Below, in pieces: positions 48,981 through 57,541 of a DNA stretch of 64,000 nucleotides (positions are counted from its first letter, which is position 1; the number at the start of each line of letters is the position of its first letter). The position numbers were made by a program, and so were the translations under genes. This DNA is from an uncultured Bacteroidales bacterium (GTDB lineage Bacteria; Bacteroidota; Bacteroidia; Bacteroidales; Muribaculaceae). Below the pieces are notes generated by a model. The model did no database searches. It had not been told where the DNA came from and saw nothing but the letters and a program-made list of their open reading frames with translations. The stretch lies in contig CACYVC010000006.1 of assembly GCA_902777835.1 (NCBI GenBank), positions 1 through 64,000 on the forward strand, written 5' to 3'.

Positions 48981-51281
48981 ATGAAACGAATAACATTTTT
49001 TTGCTTGCTATTGCTTTCAGCGTCTTTAATGGCAGAAGCCAGAACAACAACAATAAATAAAACAATGAATCTTGGTAGTACGATCCAAGTTAAGCCATAC
49101 CAGGATAGCCAAGCTTACCTTTTTGGTCAAATTCATACAGAGCAAACTTCAGTCTCTGACAATAGCATTATTAGTGTAACCTCCTATCAAGAATCAACTA
49201 ATCCCCTTCATTTCAGTTATTATATAACTGCTGTTAATCCGGGATATGCTACATTTACAGTTACTCAGCATGTGTATGGGTTATCTGAGGAATATATTGT
49301 TATTTATGTAATACATGTTATAGACCCCAATAATATTCCTGTTACAAGCATAAGTTTAAATCAGTCGGATTGTAATTTGTGTGTGGGAGGAACACAACAA
49401 TTGTCTGCAACAATTAAGCCAACTAACGCAACAAACAAAACGGTAAGCTGGCAGACAAACAATTTTAATGTTGCAACAGTGAACTCTAATGGACTGGTCA
49501 CTGGAGTTGCTCCCGGTCAAACGCTAATAACAGCAACTACTCAAGACGGTACCAATCTCACCGCTTCTTGTGTCTTTAACGTGAAAGTTGCTCCGACCGA
49601 CATTCAACTCAACCATGAGTCTTATCAGTTTAGACAATTATCATCTGAAAAGCTACAACTAGAAGCTACAATACTTCCAGCTGAGGCACATCAAGAAGTG
49701 CAATGGACATCAAGCAATGAGAATGTTGCATCTGTGGATGCTTCAGGTCTTGTAACACCTAAATATAAGGGTGAAGCAATAATTACAGCAACAACTACTG
49801 ATGGAAGTAACCTGTCCGCAACTTGCACTATTACAGTTTTACCAGCTTTGGCAACAGCGATTGAATTGAACAAAACCAGTGCCAGTTTGAAAGTTGGACA
49901 AACCCTTCAGCTATCTGCTTTAGTAAGTCCATATACAGTCTATCCTAATAATCATGTAACTTATTACGCTTCTCAGGAAGTGGAATGGACATCGAGCAAC
50001 GTGTCAGTTGCTACAGTAGATGAAAATGGCCTTGTCACTGCCATGAGTCTTGGCGATGCCACTATTACTGCGACTACAAAAGATGGCACCAACTTGAGTG
50101 CTTCGTGTGCAGTTACTGTTGTTCCCGAATTTGCGTCAGGCATTAGTCTTAACCAATCATCTGTTAATTTGCACTTTGGCGAGTCCTCACAACTTGTGGC
50201 AACAATAACGCCTAATAACGCACCGCAAGATGTTGTTTGGACATCAAGTGACCCAAGTGTGGTGAGTGTTGACGAGGATGGATTTCTGTATGCCAATAGT
50301 CTAGGCCAAGCAACTATTACAGCTACATCTATTGCCACGACCACTAATGGCACCAATCTCACTGCCACTTGCAATGTGAATGTAGTTAAGCGTTACTTCT
50401 GTGACAACGATGTTAACCAAGATGGAGTAGTAACCGCGGCCGACATTACCGCACTTTATAATTTTTTGCTTAATAACGACATGACATACATCACCACCAT
50501 AGATGTTAATGATGATGGCTTAGCAACCGCCGCCGATATAACCTCAGTTTATAATGAACTATTGAATGACACAGGTGGGAACAATGATGATGATGCCATG
50601 ACATTTAATGTGAATGGCGTGATATTCAAAATGATAAAGGTTGAAGGCGGCACATTCACAATGGGCGCCACACCAGAGCAGGGCAATGAGGCCAGACAAG
50701 ACGAAAAGCCTGCTCATAATGTGACACTATCTACCTTCTATATCTGTCAGACAGAAGTCACTCAAGAGTTGTGGCAAGCCGTGATGGGCAGCAACCCAAG
50801 CCCTTATAATGGCACAAAACTGCCTGTGTCAAATATTTCCTGGGACAACTGTCAAGAGTTTATTTCTAACCTGAACCAGATAACTGGCAAGACATTCCGC
50901 TTACCTACCGAAGCTGAGTGGGAATATGCAGCTCGAGGAGGTAACAAGAGTCAAGGTTATAAATACGCTGGTAGCAACAACGTTGATGAAGTTGCTTGGT
51001 ACTCTAGCAATACCACTCATACAGTCGCCACAAAAATGCCCAATGAACTGGGTCTTTATGATATGAGTGGCAACGTGTGGGAGTGGTGCCAAGATTGGTA
51101 TAATGCATTTTACTATATAATGTCCCCATCTACCAATCCAACAGGTCCATCGTCAGGGACCAAGCATGTGGGACGCGGTGGCGGAGTTGGCTTCACTGCA
51201 ACTGGTTGCCGAGTAGCTTATCGTGACTCCAATGGTCCTGATGCCGATGATGGTATGCGCCTTGTTATGAATGCCGAATGA
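48981..51281 (+). CDS. Ig-like (BIG2) repeat protein with internal dockerin and FGE/SUMF-like domain
   Basis: A 766-residue secreted protein: signal peptide (about 1-20), N-terminal beta region, four BIG2 Ig-like repeats (about 115-470; pattern VEWTSSNVSVATVDENGLVT), a dockerin (about 473-530; DVNQDGVVTAADI, DVNDDGLATAADI), then a sulfatase-modifying-factor-like domain (about 545-766; EGGTFTMGAT, FRLPTEAEWEYAARGG, LYDMSGNVWEW, GCRVAYRD). The domain keeps only one Cys in the segment where formylglycine-generating enzymes have their two catalytic Cys, so it is probably a binding rather than an oxidase module. Probably co-transcribed with the BspA-like gene. Confidence 0.88.
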   Translation: MKRITFFCLLLLSASLMAEARTTTINKTMNLGSTIQVKPYQDSQAYLFGQIHTEQTSVSDNSIISVTSYQESTNPLHFSYYITAVNPGYATFTVTQHVYGLSEEYIVIYVIHVIDPNNIPVTSISLNQSDCNLCVGGTQQLSATIKPTNATNKTVSWQTNNFNVATVNSNGLVTGVAPGQTLITATTQDGTNLTASCVFNVKVAPTDIQLNHESYQFRQLSSEKLQLEATILPAEAHQEVQWTSSNENVASVDASGLVTPKYKGEAIITATTTDGSNLSATCTITVLPALATAIELNKTSASLKVGQTLQLSALVSPYTVYPNNHVTYYASQEVEWTSSNVSVATVDENGLVTAMSLGDATITATTKDGTNLSASCAVTVVPEFASGISLNQSSVNLHFGESSQLVATITPNNAPQDVVWTSSDPSVVSVDEDGFLYANSLGQATITATSIATTTNGTNLTATCNVNVVKRYFCDNDVNQDGVVTAADITALYNFLLNNDMTYITTIDVNDDGLATAADITSVYNELLNDTGGNNDDDAMTFNVNGVIFKMIKVEGGTFTMGATPEQGNEARQDEKPAHNVTLSTFYICQTEVTQELWQAVMGSNPSPYNGTKLPVSNISWDNCQEFISNLNQITGKTFRLPTEAEWEYAARGGNKSQGYKYAGSNNVDEVAWYSSNTTHTVATKMPNELGLYDMSGNVWEWCQDWYNAFYYIMSPSTNPTGPSSGTKHVGRGGGVGFTATGCRVAYRDSNGPDADDGMRLVMNAE

Positions 51282-51303
51282 CATCATGCATTAGCAGAAA
51301 TAC

Positions 51304-51345
51304 AAAGCGTCGTGGCATTTTTAACCGCCACGACGCTTTATCGTT
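51304..51345. terminator. intrinsic terminator between convergent genes
   Basis: Perfect 13-base stem AAAGCGTCGTGGC (51304-51316) with GCCACGACGCTTT (51327-51339), followed by ATCGTTTTATT. Confidence 0.88.
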
Positions 51346-51415
51346 TTATTAAACAAAGACAATTAGCTTAAATTAGTTTAATTCGTGTGCTTCAAACCAT
51401 TCACGAGGAAGAGAA

Positions 51416-52105
51416 CTATTTCTCTTCTGAGATTGGTCCCTTGTTGGTGAGAATGTCATAGAAAACCTTATCTCTCGCAAACCATTCTCTTACAAATGTT
51501 ACAATTGCGGTGGTTGATTCTGAATCTGCCGCATTGTAGCCTGTGATGTTGTGTGTTTCAAGGCCAAGATGTTCGGCGAGGTAAATGGCTCGCTCATTAT
51601 GGAACTTTTGTGAGATGACCACAAAGGAGTGCACGTTATATACCTTTACTGCCCGCCACACGGCATCAAGGGTGCGATAACCCTTGCCATCAAGCACAAT
51701 ATTGGCGACATCCACACCACGAGCCACAAGCGAGTCTTTCATGCTTTCAACTTCATTGACACCATCAAGACTATTCTCATCACCGCTAATAAGAATCTTT
51801 TTTATCTTTCCCGCTTTGTAGAGTTGCTCGGCAGCATCAACGCGGTAAATAAAGAATTGATTTTGCCTCCTTCCAATATTGGTCTGAGGTGTGGTTCCAA
51901 GTAACAAGCCATATTCAACAGGAGCCACACTGTCGATATCGGTGAACAACTTACCTTCTGCGTTATTCACAATTATCAGATTGCATGCCAGCGTCAATAA
52001 TAGGCACAAATTAAGCATTGTTAGCGTTAACCATGAGATTCTTGTCATTTTTAGCATCATAATAAACAGTTTAATAAGGGTGTAGCAAGAGAGTTTCTTT
52101 GTCAT
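51416..52105 (-). CDS. SanA/YdcF-like (DUF218) membrane-anchored protein
   Basis: A 229-residue protein with one N-terminal TM (about 25-45) and a DUF218 domain: YGLLLGTTPQ, FFIYRVDAAEQLYKAGKIKKILISGD, the GKGYRTLDAVWRA motif and FVVISQKFHNERAIYLAE. Close to SanA, the E. coli envelope protein tied to vancomycin resistance at high temperature. Start uncertain: 52105 or the later MTRISW at 52048. It is divergent from the PBP gene at 52311, which fits a cell-envelope role. Confidence 0.85.
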   Translation of the reverse strand: MTKKLSCYTLIKLFIMMLKMTRISWLTLTMLNLCLLLTLACNLIIVNNAEGKLFTDIDSVAPVEYGLLLGTTPQTNIGRRQNQFFIYRVDAAEQLYKAGKIKKILISGDENSLDGVNEVESMKDSLVARGVDVANIVLDGKGYRTLDAVWRAVKVYNVHSFVVISQKFHNERAIYLAEHLGLETHNITGYNAADSESTTAIVTFVREWFARDKVFYDILTNKGPISEEK

Positions 52106-52264
52106 TATGAATTTGTGGCAAAGTTAGATAGTTTTTTGTTTTGTTTGTCATTGTTTGGTGTCTTTATTTGATTAATTTCCACAACGACGCTTGATTTTTT
52201 GTGCTCTTTTTTGTCGTTTTTGGTTTTTTAAGTGTCTTTTGTGCTATTATATTAAGTAATTTAG

Positions 52265-52272
52265 TAATTTTG
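52265..52272 (+). promoter_or_regulatory. -7 box for the PBP-nadB-QC genes
   Basis: TAATTTTG followed by CAG, 38 bases before the ATG; TTTG at 52238-52241 is 23 bases upstream, slightly far for the -33 element. Confidence 0.5.
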
Positions 52273-52310
52273 CAGTTTGTATTATATTTAAATATATAAT
52301 ATAACTTGAT

Positions 52311-54863
52311 ATGGGCAATATTTTGAGTAAAATAGCAGAGGTACTGCGTTGGTTGGTTGAACGCTACAAGCGCTTTAATGCTTGGTACGTGCGCCTCTAC
52401 TCTGGCAAGCCGTGGTATGTGAAGAGCCTGATGGCCCTTTGCACACTTTTTGTCACACTTGTGCTCACTATTGTTGCCATCAACATCAACTTCTTGTGGC
52501 TCTTTGGTAAGTCACCGTCACTGAGCGAGATCATGTCGCCACGCCCATATAATGCGTCTTACATCTACAGTGCCGACGGTAAGCTCATTGGCAAGTACTA
52601 CAAAGAGAACCGCACGCCAGTGAAATATGAGGAGGTTGACTCTATGTTCTACACCCTGCTCATAGACACCGAGGACGAGCGTTTCTTCGAGCACCATGGC
52701 ATCGACTTCAAGGGTATGGGCGGAGCGTTGAAAGACTTTGTGGTTCACCGCCGGGCGCGTGGTGCCTCTACAATCACACAGCAGCTGGTGAAGAACATGT
52801 TTAAGATGCGCACCAGCGAATACACTGGCGGCCTGCTATGCCGCATCCCTGGTGTGAGAATGCTCATCACCAAGGCCAAAGAGTGGATTCTCGCCAGCGA
52901 GATTGAAATGTTCTACGACAAGAAGAGCATCCTTGAGATGTATGCCAACACCGTTGACTACGGCAATCAGGCTTACGGCATCAAGACGGCAGCAAAGGTT
53001 TATTTCAACACTACCCCCGACAAACTCACCACCGAGCAGTGTGCAACGCTAGTGGGCGTGCTCAAAGGCACTTCCTACTACAACCCTCTAAACAACCCAG
53101 CCCGATGCCTGGAGCGCCGCAATGTTGTGCTCAACAATGCCTTGACCCACCACCACTTGACGCAAAAAGAATATGACAAGCTTTCCAAGCGCAATCTGAA
53201 CCTGAAATACACTCCCGAGACCGACCACAACGTGGAGTGCCCCTATTTCAGGCAAGCGGTGGTTGAGGAGATGAAACAGTGGTGCGAGCAGAACGACATA
53301 GACTTCTACCGCGACGGACTCGAAATACACACCTCAATCGACACACGCATTCAGGCATGCGCCGAGAAAGCCGTGCTCGAGCAGATGAAAGTGGTGCAGC
53401 ATAACTTCGACCGCGAGTGGGGCAACAACCCGTGCTGGGTTGACGAAAATGGACGTGTCGATACCAGTTTCGTGCAAAAACGAATCGAGTCATCTACAAT
53501 CTACAAGCAACTCATGGCGAAGTATAACGAGAACTACGACTCGGTGAACTACTACATGAACCTCAAGCACCGAGTAAAGCTATTTGACTACAATGGCGGC
53601 CACTATGCCGAGATGAGCTCAATCGACTCGATAGAGTACATGCTCCACAAGATGCACTGCGGCCTCATCGCCATAGACCCACACAGCGGCGAAGTAAAGG
53701 CATGGGTAGGAGATGTTGATTACAAGACATGGCAATATGACAACGTGCGTGCCCAGCATCAGCCTGGCAGCACATTCAAACTCTTTGTATATAGTGCCGC
53801 CATGAGAGCGGGCATAAAACCCTGCGACATGTATGTTGACGCGCCGCTCGTAAATCCTCTTGTAGATATTGACCCAGTCACGGGCATCACCAAGCTGTGG
53901 ACACCCAAGAACGCCAGCGGGCGCTTCTCTAACGCAAACATGACAGTGCGGTCGGCATTCGCACGAAGCAACAACATCATTGCAGTGAAGGTAGGAAGCA
54001 ATGTGGGCGTCAATAACGTTGCTAACATAGCCTTTGAGATGGGCATCAGGTCAACATTGGCCCGCACACCGTCGATGTTCCTCGGTTCCAGCGATGTTAA
54101 CCTCATGGAACTGGTGAGCGCCTACGGCACCGTCATCAACGACGGGCAACCCAAAAAGCCCGTGCTGGTGACAAAGATTTACCGCGTCAATAAAAACGGT
54201 GAGAAAGAAGAAATCTACAACAGCAAAGCCTACGATGACCCCGACCGAGCGCTGTCGCACAGCCAGGCCTATTGCATGCGCAAAATGCTCGAGGCAGTGT
54301 GCCGCGACGCTGGCGGCACGGGCGTAGCAATCAACAACTATGTGAGCAACGTGGGCATTGGCGGCAAGACAGGTACCACCGACAACTTTACCGACGCATG
54401 GTTTGTGGCGACAACCCCCAACCTAGTGTGCGGCGCTTGGGTGGGAGGCAGCTACCGCCAGATTCACTTCAAGACAGCACAAGGGCAGGGAGGTCGAGCG
54501 GCATTGCCCATTGTGGGAGCCTTCTTGCGCAGAGTGCTGGCAAGGCGCGACATGGGCTCCCTGCGCAAGCAATTTGCTGCCGACCACGACCTTGACCGCC
54601 GCTATTTCGCTTGCGAAGGCAGCATCAACACCGACAACACTCTTGACAACGACTCTACCTCACCGCTAGGTTATGATACCATAGTGCCACAGAACTCAGC
54701 CGACGGCAGCTACGACAGCACTCGCTACATCCGCGACAAGGTAAATGAAGACATATATGGTCCCGGTGGCGCGCCGCCACGCAATAATAGTTCAGACGAA
54801 AATAATCGGCCAGTTGACCCAGCGATAGAAGAGCGTGTTAAGAACGCTTTCGGGAAACCGTGA
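52311..54863 (+). CDS. class A penicillin-binding protein (PBP1A-like)
   Basis: An 850-residue bifunctional peptidoglycan synthase: TM anchor (about 42-65), glycosyltransferase 51 domain with the catalytic Glu121 in DTEDERFFEHHG and RGASTITQQLVKN, then transpeptidase with the S-x-x-K motif PGSTFK (Ser about 486), SNN (ARSNNIIAV) and KTG (GGKTGTTDN, about 685). All key residues are present. The C-terminus is a disordered Asn/Asp/Pro-rich stretch. Followed by nadB. Confidence 0.95.
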   Translation: MGNILSKIAEVLRWLVERYKRFNAWYVRLYSGKPWYVKSLMALCTLFVTLVLTIVAININFLWLFGKSPSLSEIMSPRPYNASYIYSADGKLIGKYYKENRTPVKYEEVDSMFYTLLIDTEDERFFEHHGIDFKGMGGALKDFVVHRRARGASTITQQLVKNMFKMRTSEYTGGLLCRIPGVRMLITKAKEWILASEIEMFYDKKSILEMYANTVDYGNQAYGIKTAAKVYFNTTPDKLTTEQCATLVGVLKGTSYYNPLNNPARCLERRNVVLNNALTHHHLTQKEYDKLSKRNLNLKYTPETDHNVECPYFRQAVVEEMKQWCEQNDIDFYRDGLEIHTSIDTRIQACAEKAVLEQMKVVQHNFDREWGNNPCWVDENGRVDTSFVQKRIESSTIYKQLMAKYNENYDSVNYYMNLKHRVKLFDYNGGHYAEMSSIDSIEYMLHKMHCGLIAIDPHSGEVKAWVGDVDYKTWQYDNVRAQHQPGSTFKLFVYSAAMRAGIKPCDMYVDAPLVNPLVDIDPVTGITKLWTPKNASGRFSNANMTVRSAFARSNNIIAVKVGSNVGVNNVANIAFEMGIRSTLARTPSMFLGSSDVNLMELVSAYGTVINDGQPKKPVLVTKIYRVNKNGEKEEIYNSKAYDDPDRALSHSQAYCMRKMLEAVCRDAGGTGVAINNYVSNVGIGGKTGTTDNFTDAWFVATTPNLVCGAWVGGSYRQIHFKTAQGQGGRAALPIVGAFLRRVLARRDMGSLRKQFAADHDLDRRYFACEGSINTDNTLDNDSTSPLGYDTIVPQNSADGSYDSTRYIRDKVNEDIYGPGGAPPRNNSSDENNRPVDPAIEERVKNAFGKP

Positions 54864-54876
54864 ATCATATATCGTT

Positions 54877-54912
54877 GAAAACTCTGAACACAAAACTGAA
54901 AACTCAAAAACT
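54877..54912. repeat. heptamer array before nadB
   Basis: Units GAAAACT, CTGAACA, CAAAACT, GAAAACT and an 8-base CAAAAACT, in the 58-base gap between the PBP stop and the nadB ATG at 54922. Confidence 0.65.
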
Positions 54913-54921
54913 CAATATATT

Positions 54922-56514
54922 ATGGTTTACAAATATGACTATCTCATTATAGGTTCGGGCGTGGCAGGAATGAGCTTTGCCCTCAAAGTAGCTGGCACCG
55001 GCAAGGTGGCACTCGTGTGCAAAAGCACCCTTGACGAGGCCAATACCGACCTTGCCCAAGGCGGTGTGGCTAGCGTTACTAATCTCGAAGTAGATAACTT
55101 CGAGAAGCACATCCACGACACCATGGTGGCTGGTGACTGGCTCAGCGACCCCAAGGCAGTGGAGCAGGTGGTGACACAAGCCCCTGCCCAGATTAAAGCC
55201 CTGATAAATTGGGGCGTAGATTTCGACAAGAACGAGAAGGGCGATTTCGACCTGCACCGTGAGGGAGGCCATAGCGAGTTTCGCATCCTACATCATGCCG
55301 ACAATACAGGCCATGAGATTCAGGAATCTCTCATCGAGGCGGTGAAAGCCCACGATAACATCGATATTTTCGACAACCACTTCGCCATAGAGATTCTCAC
55401 CCAGCACCATCTAGGAAAAATAGTAACCCGCCGCACACCCGACATACAGTGCTACGGGGCCTATGTACTCAATCAAGAGACAGGCAAGGTAGATACCTTC
55501 CTCTCACGCCTCACACTCATGGCGACAGGTGGCTGCGGTGCTGTGTATCACACTACTACCAATCCCCTTATCGCCACTGGTGACGGCATCGCCATGGTCT
55601 ATCGCGCTAAAGGCACGGTACAAGATATGGAATTCATCCAGTTCCATCCCACCGCCCTCTACCACCCCGGTGACCGCCCAGCTTTCCTCATTACCGAGGC
55701 GATGCGCGGCTACGGAGGCGTGCTGAGAAACCTTGCCGGCGAGGAATTCATGCAGAAGTATGACCCACGTCTATCGCTCGCTCCTCGTGACGTAGTGGCA
55801 CGAGCCATAGACAGCGAGATGAAGCTGCGCGGTGAGGATCATGTGTTCCTCGATGTGACACACAAAGATCCAGAGGAGACCAAGCACCACTTCCCCAACA
55901 TCTACAAGCACTGCCTTGAGATAGGCATCGACATCACCAAGGACTACATCCCCGTGGTGCCCGCTGCCCACTACCTGTGCGGTGGCATAAAGGTGGATCT
56001 TAACGCCTGCTCATCGATAGAACGCCTCTATGCCGTGGGCGAGTGCTCATGCACAGGTCTTCACGGTGGCAACCGCTTGGCAAGCAACTCGTTAATTGAG
56101 GCTGTGGTATATGCCGAGGCTGCCGCTAAGCATGCCATAGCCTGTCACAATCACTACGATTATCGCACCGACATCCCTGCTTGGGACGACAAGGGCACCC
56201 AGCATCCCGAGGAGATGGTGCTCATCAGCCAAAGTGAGAAAGAGGTGGGCGAGATTATGAGCGCCTATGTGGGCATCGTGCGCAGCAATCTGCGCCTCGA
56301 CCGCGCATGGAACCGACTCGACATCCTCTATCAAGAGACCGAAAAACTCTTTAAAGAGAGCACCGTGAGTCGCCGCATCTGCGAGCTGCGCAACATCATC
56401 AACGTGGGTTACCTCATCATGCGCCAAGCCAAGGAGCGTAAAGAGTCGCGTGGATTACACTACACCGTTGACTATCCACCAAAACCCAAGGACGCAGAGG
56501 ACCTAAAGTTGTAA
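54922..56514 (+). CDS. nadB: L-aspartate oxidase
   Basis: A 530-residue flavoprotein converting L-aspartate to iminoaspartate in NAD synthesis. FAD-binding GSGVAG (11-16), NTDLAQGGVASVT, HREGGHSEFRILH, MATGGCGAVYHTTTNP, FIQFHPTAL and the C-terminal fumarate-reductase-like LYAVGECSCTGLHGGNRLASNSL block are all visible. The start MVYKYDYLII is chosen; an upstream ATG at 54835 overlaps the PBP gene and reads through the repeat array. nadA and nadC are not in the window. Confidence 0.95.
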   Translation: MVYKYDYLIIGSGVAGMSFALKVAGTGKVALVCKSTLDEANTDLAQGGVASVTNLEVDNFEKHIHDTMVAGDWLSDPKAVEQVVTQAPAQIKALINWGVDFDKNEKGDFDLHREGGHSEFRILHHADNTGHEIQESLIEAVKAHDNIDIFDNHFAIEILTQHHLGKIVTRRTPDIQCYGAYVLNQETGKVDTFLSRLTLMATGGCGAVYHTTTNPLIATGDGIAMVYRAKGTVQDMEFIQFHPTALYHPGDRPAFLITEAMRGYGGVLRNLAGEEFMQKYDPRLSLAPRDVVARAIDSEMKLRGEDHVFLDVTHKDPEETKHHFPNIYKHCLEIGIDITKDYIPVVPAAHYLCGGIKVDLNACSSIERLYAVGECSCTGLHGGNRLASNSLIEAVVYAEAAAKHAIACHNHYDYRTDIPAWDDKGTQHPEEMVLISQSEKEVGEIMSAYVGIVRSNLRLDRAWNRLDILYQETEKLFKESTVSRRICELRNIINVGYLIMRQAKERKESRGLHYTVDYPPKPKDAEDLKL

Positions 56515-56537
56515 TGCACAATTTATAATGCATAATC

Positions 56538-57500
56538 ATGATATTTAAACATCTATTATTAATAACAATAGCTACATTGACATTATTAGGCTGCAAGTCG
56601 CAAAAGGCAAGCGAAAGCACTTCTATTGTTAATGATACCATCACTCAAGTGGTGAATTTCGATGGCAAGAATGCCTACAATCTGGTGAAGTTACAATGCG
56701 ACTTTGGACCGCGTGTACCTGGCACACCAGCTCACAGCAAATGCGCTGAGTGGTTGGAACAATCGCTAAAGCAGAACTGCGACTCGGTGGTTGTGCAGCA
56801 GGGACAAGTCACCACTTTCGACGGCAAAACGCTCAACATAAAAAATATTGTGGGCAGTGTTAACCCTAGCAACAATGACCGCATCTTGCTGCTGGCACAC
56901 TGGGACTGCCGCCCCTGGGCCGACAATGACCCCGACCCCGCTAACCACCAGAAACCAGTGATGGGCGCCAACGATGCCGCCAGTGGCGTGGCAGTGCTGC
57001 TTGAACTGGCACGCTTGATGAAGGAGAAGAAGCCCAACATAGGCGTGGATATTCTCCTCGTCGATGCCGAGGACTGGGGCACCAATGATGTGGAAGAGTC
57101 ATGGGCACTAGGCACACAATACTGGGCAAGTAATCCTCATGTGCAAGGATACACTGCACGTTTTGGCATCCTGCTCGATATGGTGGGCACAAAAGGCGCC
57201 AAATTCTACAAAGAATATGAGTCAATGCAATTTGCCCCTGCTGTAGTCACCGAAGTGTGGGATGTAGCGCAGAAGAGCGGCTACGGAGCCTACTTCGACA
57301 ACAACTTTGGCGGCGGAGTCACCGACGACCACATTGTGGTAAACGGCATGGGAATTAAATGCATCGACATCATCGACACCCGTCAAGACGGCGGCTTCTT
57401 TGACGGCTGGCACACAATCAACGACACCATGGACTGGATAGACCAAAACACCCTGAAAGCCGTGGGCCAAGTGGTGGCTAATGTTATTTATAGTTATTAG
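56538..57500 (+). CDS. glutaminyl-peptide cyclotransferase-like M28 lipoprotein
   Basis: A 320-residue lipoprotein (lipobox LLGC, Cys about 15) of the M28 fold. The metal and active-site residues appear in the QC order: LLAHWDCRPWADND (His), GANDAASGVAVLLE (Asp), LLVDAEDWG (Glu pair), TDDHIVVNGMG (His) and FDGWHTINDTMD (His). The W..DND and WHT motifs favour glutaminyl cyclase over aminopeptidase. Such periplasmic enzymes form N-terminal pyroglutamate on exported proteins, many of which start with Gln after signal cleavage in this phylum (several in this window end their signals in AQ). Follows nadB by 23 bases. Confidence 0.85.
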   Translation: MIFKHLLLITIATLTLLGCKSQKASESTSIVNDTITQVVNFDGKNAYNLVKLQCDFGPRVPGTPAHSKCAEWLEQSLKQNCDSVVVQQGQVTTFDGKTLNIKNIVGSVNPSNNDRILLLAHWDCRPWADNDPDPANHQKPVMGANDAASGVAVLLELARLMKEKKPNIGVDILLVDAEDWGTNDVEESWALGTQYWASNPHVQGYTARFGILLDMVGTKGAKFYKEYESMQFAPAVVTEVWDVAQKSGYGAYFDNNFGGGVTDDHIVVNGMGIKCIDIIDTRQDGGFFDGWHTINDTMDWIDQNTLKAVGQVVANVIYSY

Positions 57501-57511
57501 TTTATAGTTAT
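57491..57511. repeat. short heptamer array at the glutaminyl cyclase stop
   Basis: Three units TAGTTAT, TAGTTTA, TAGTTAT; the stop codon TAG (57498-57500) is part of the array. Confidence 0.5.
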
Positions 57512-57541
57512 TACATACGTTAAGAGTTTTCCTAAATCACA

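Noticed and set aside
48981-51281. Active formylglycine-generating enzyme for sulfatase maturation
   Set aside because: The SUMF-like domain lacks the first of the two catalytic Cys, and the protein is secreted; a non-catalytic module is more likely.
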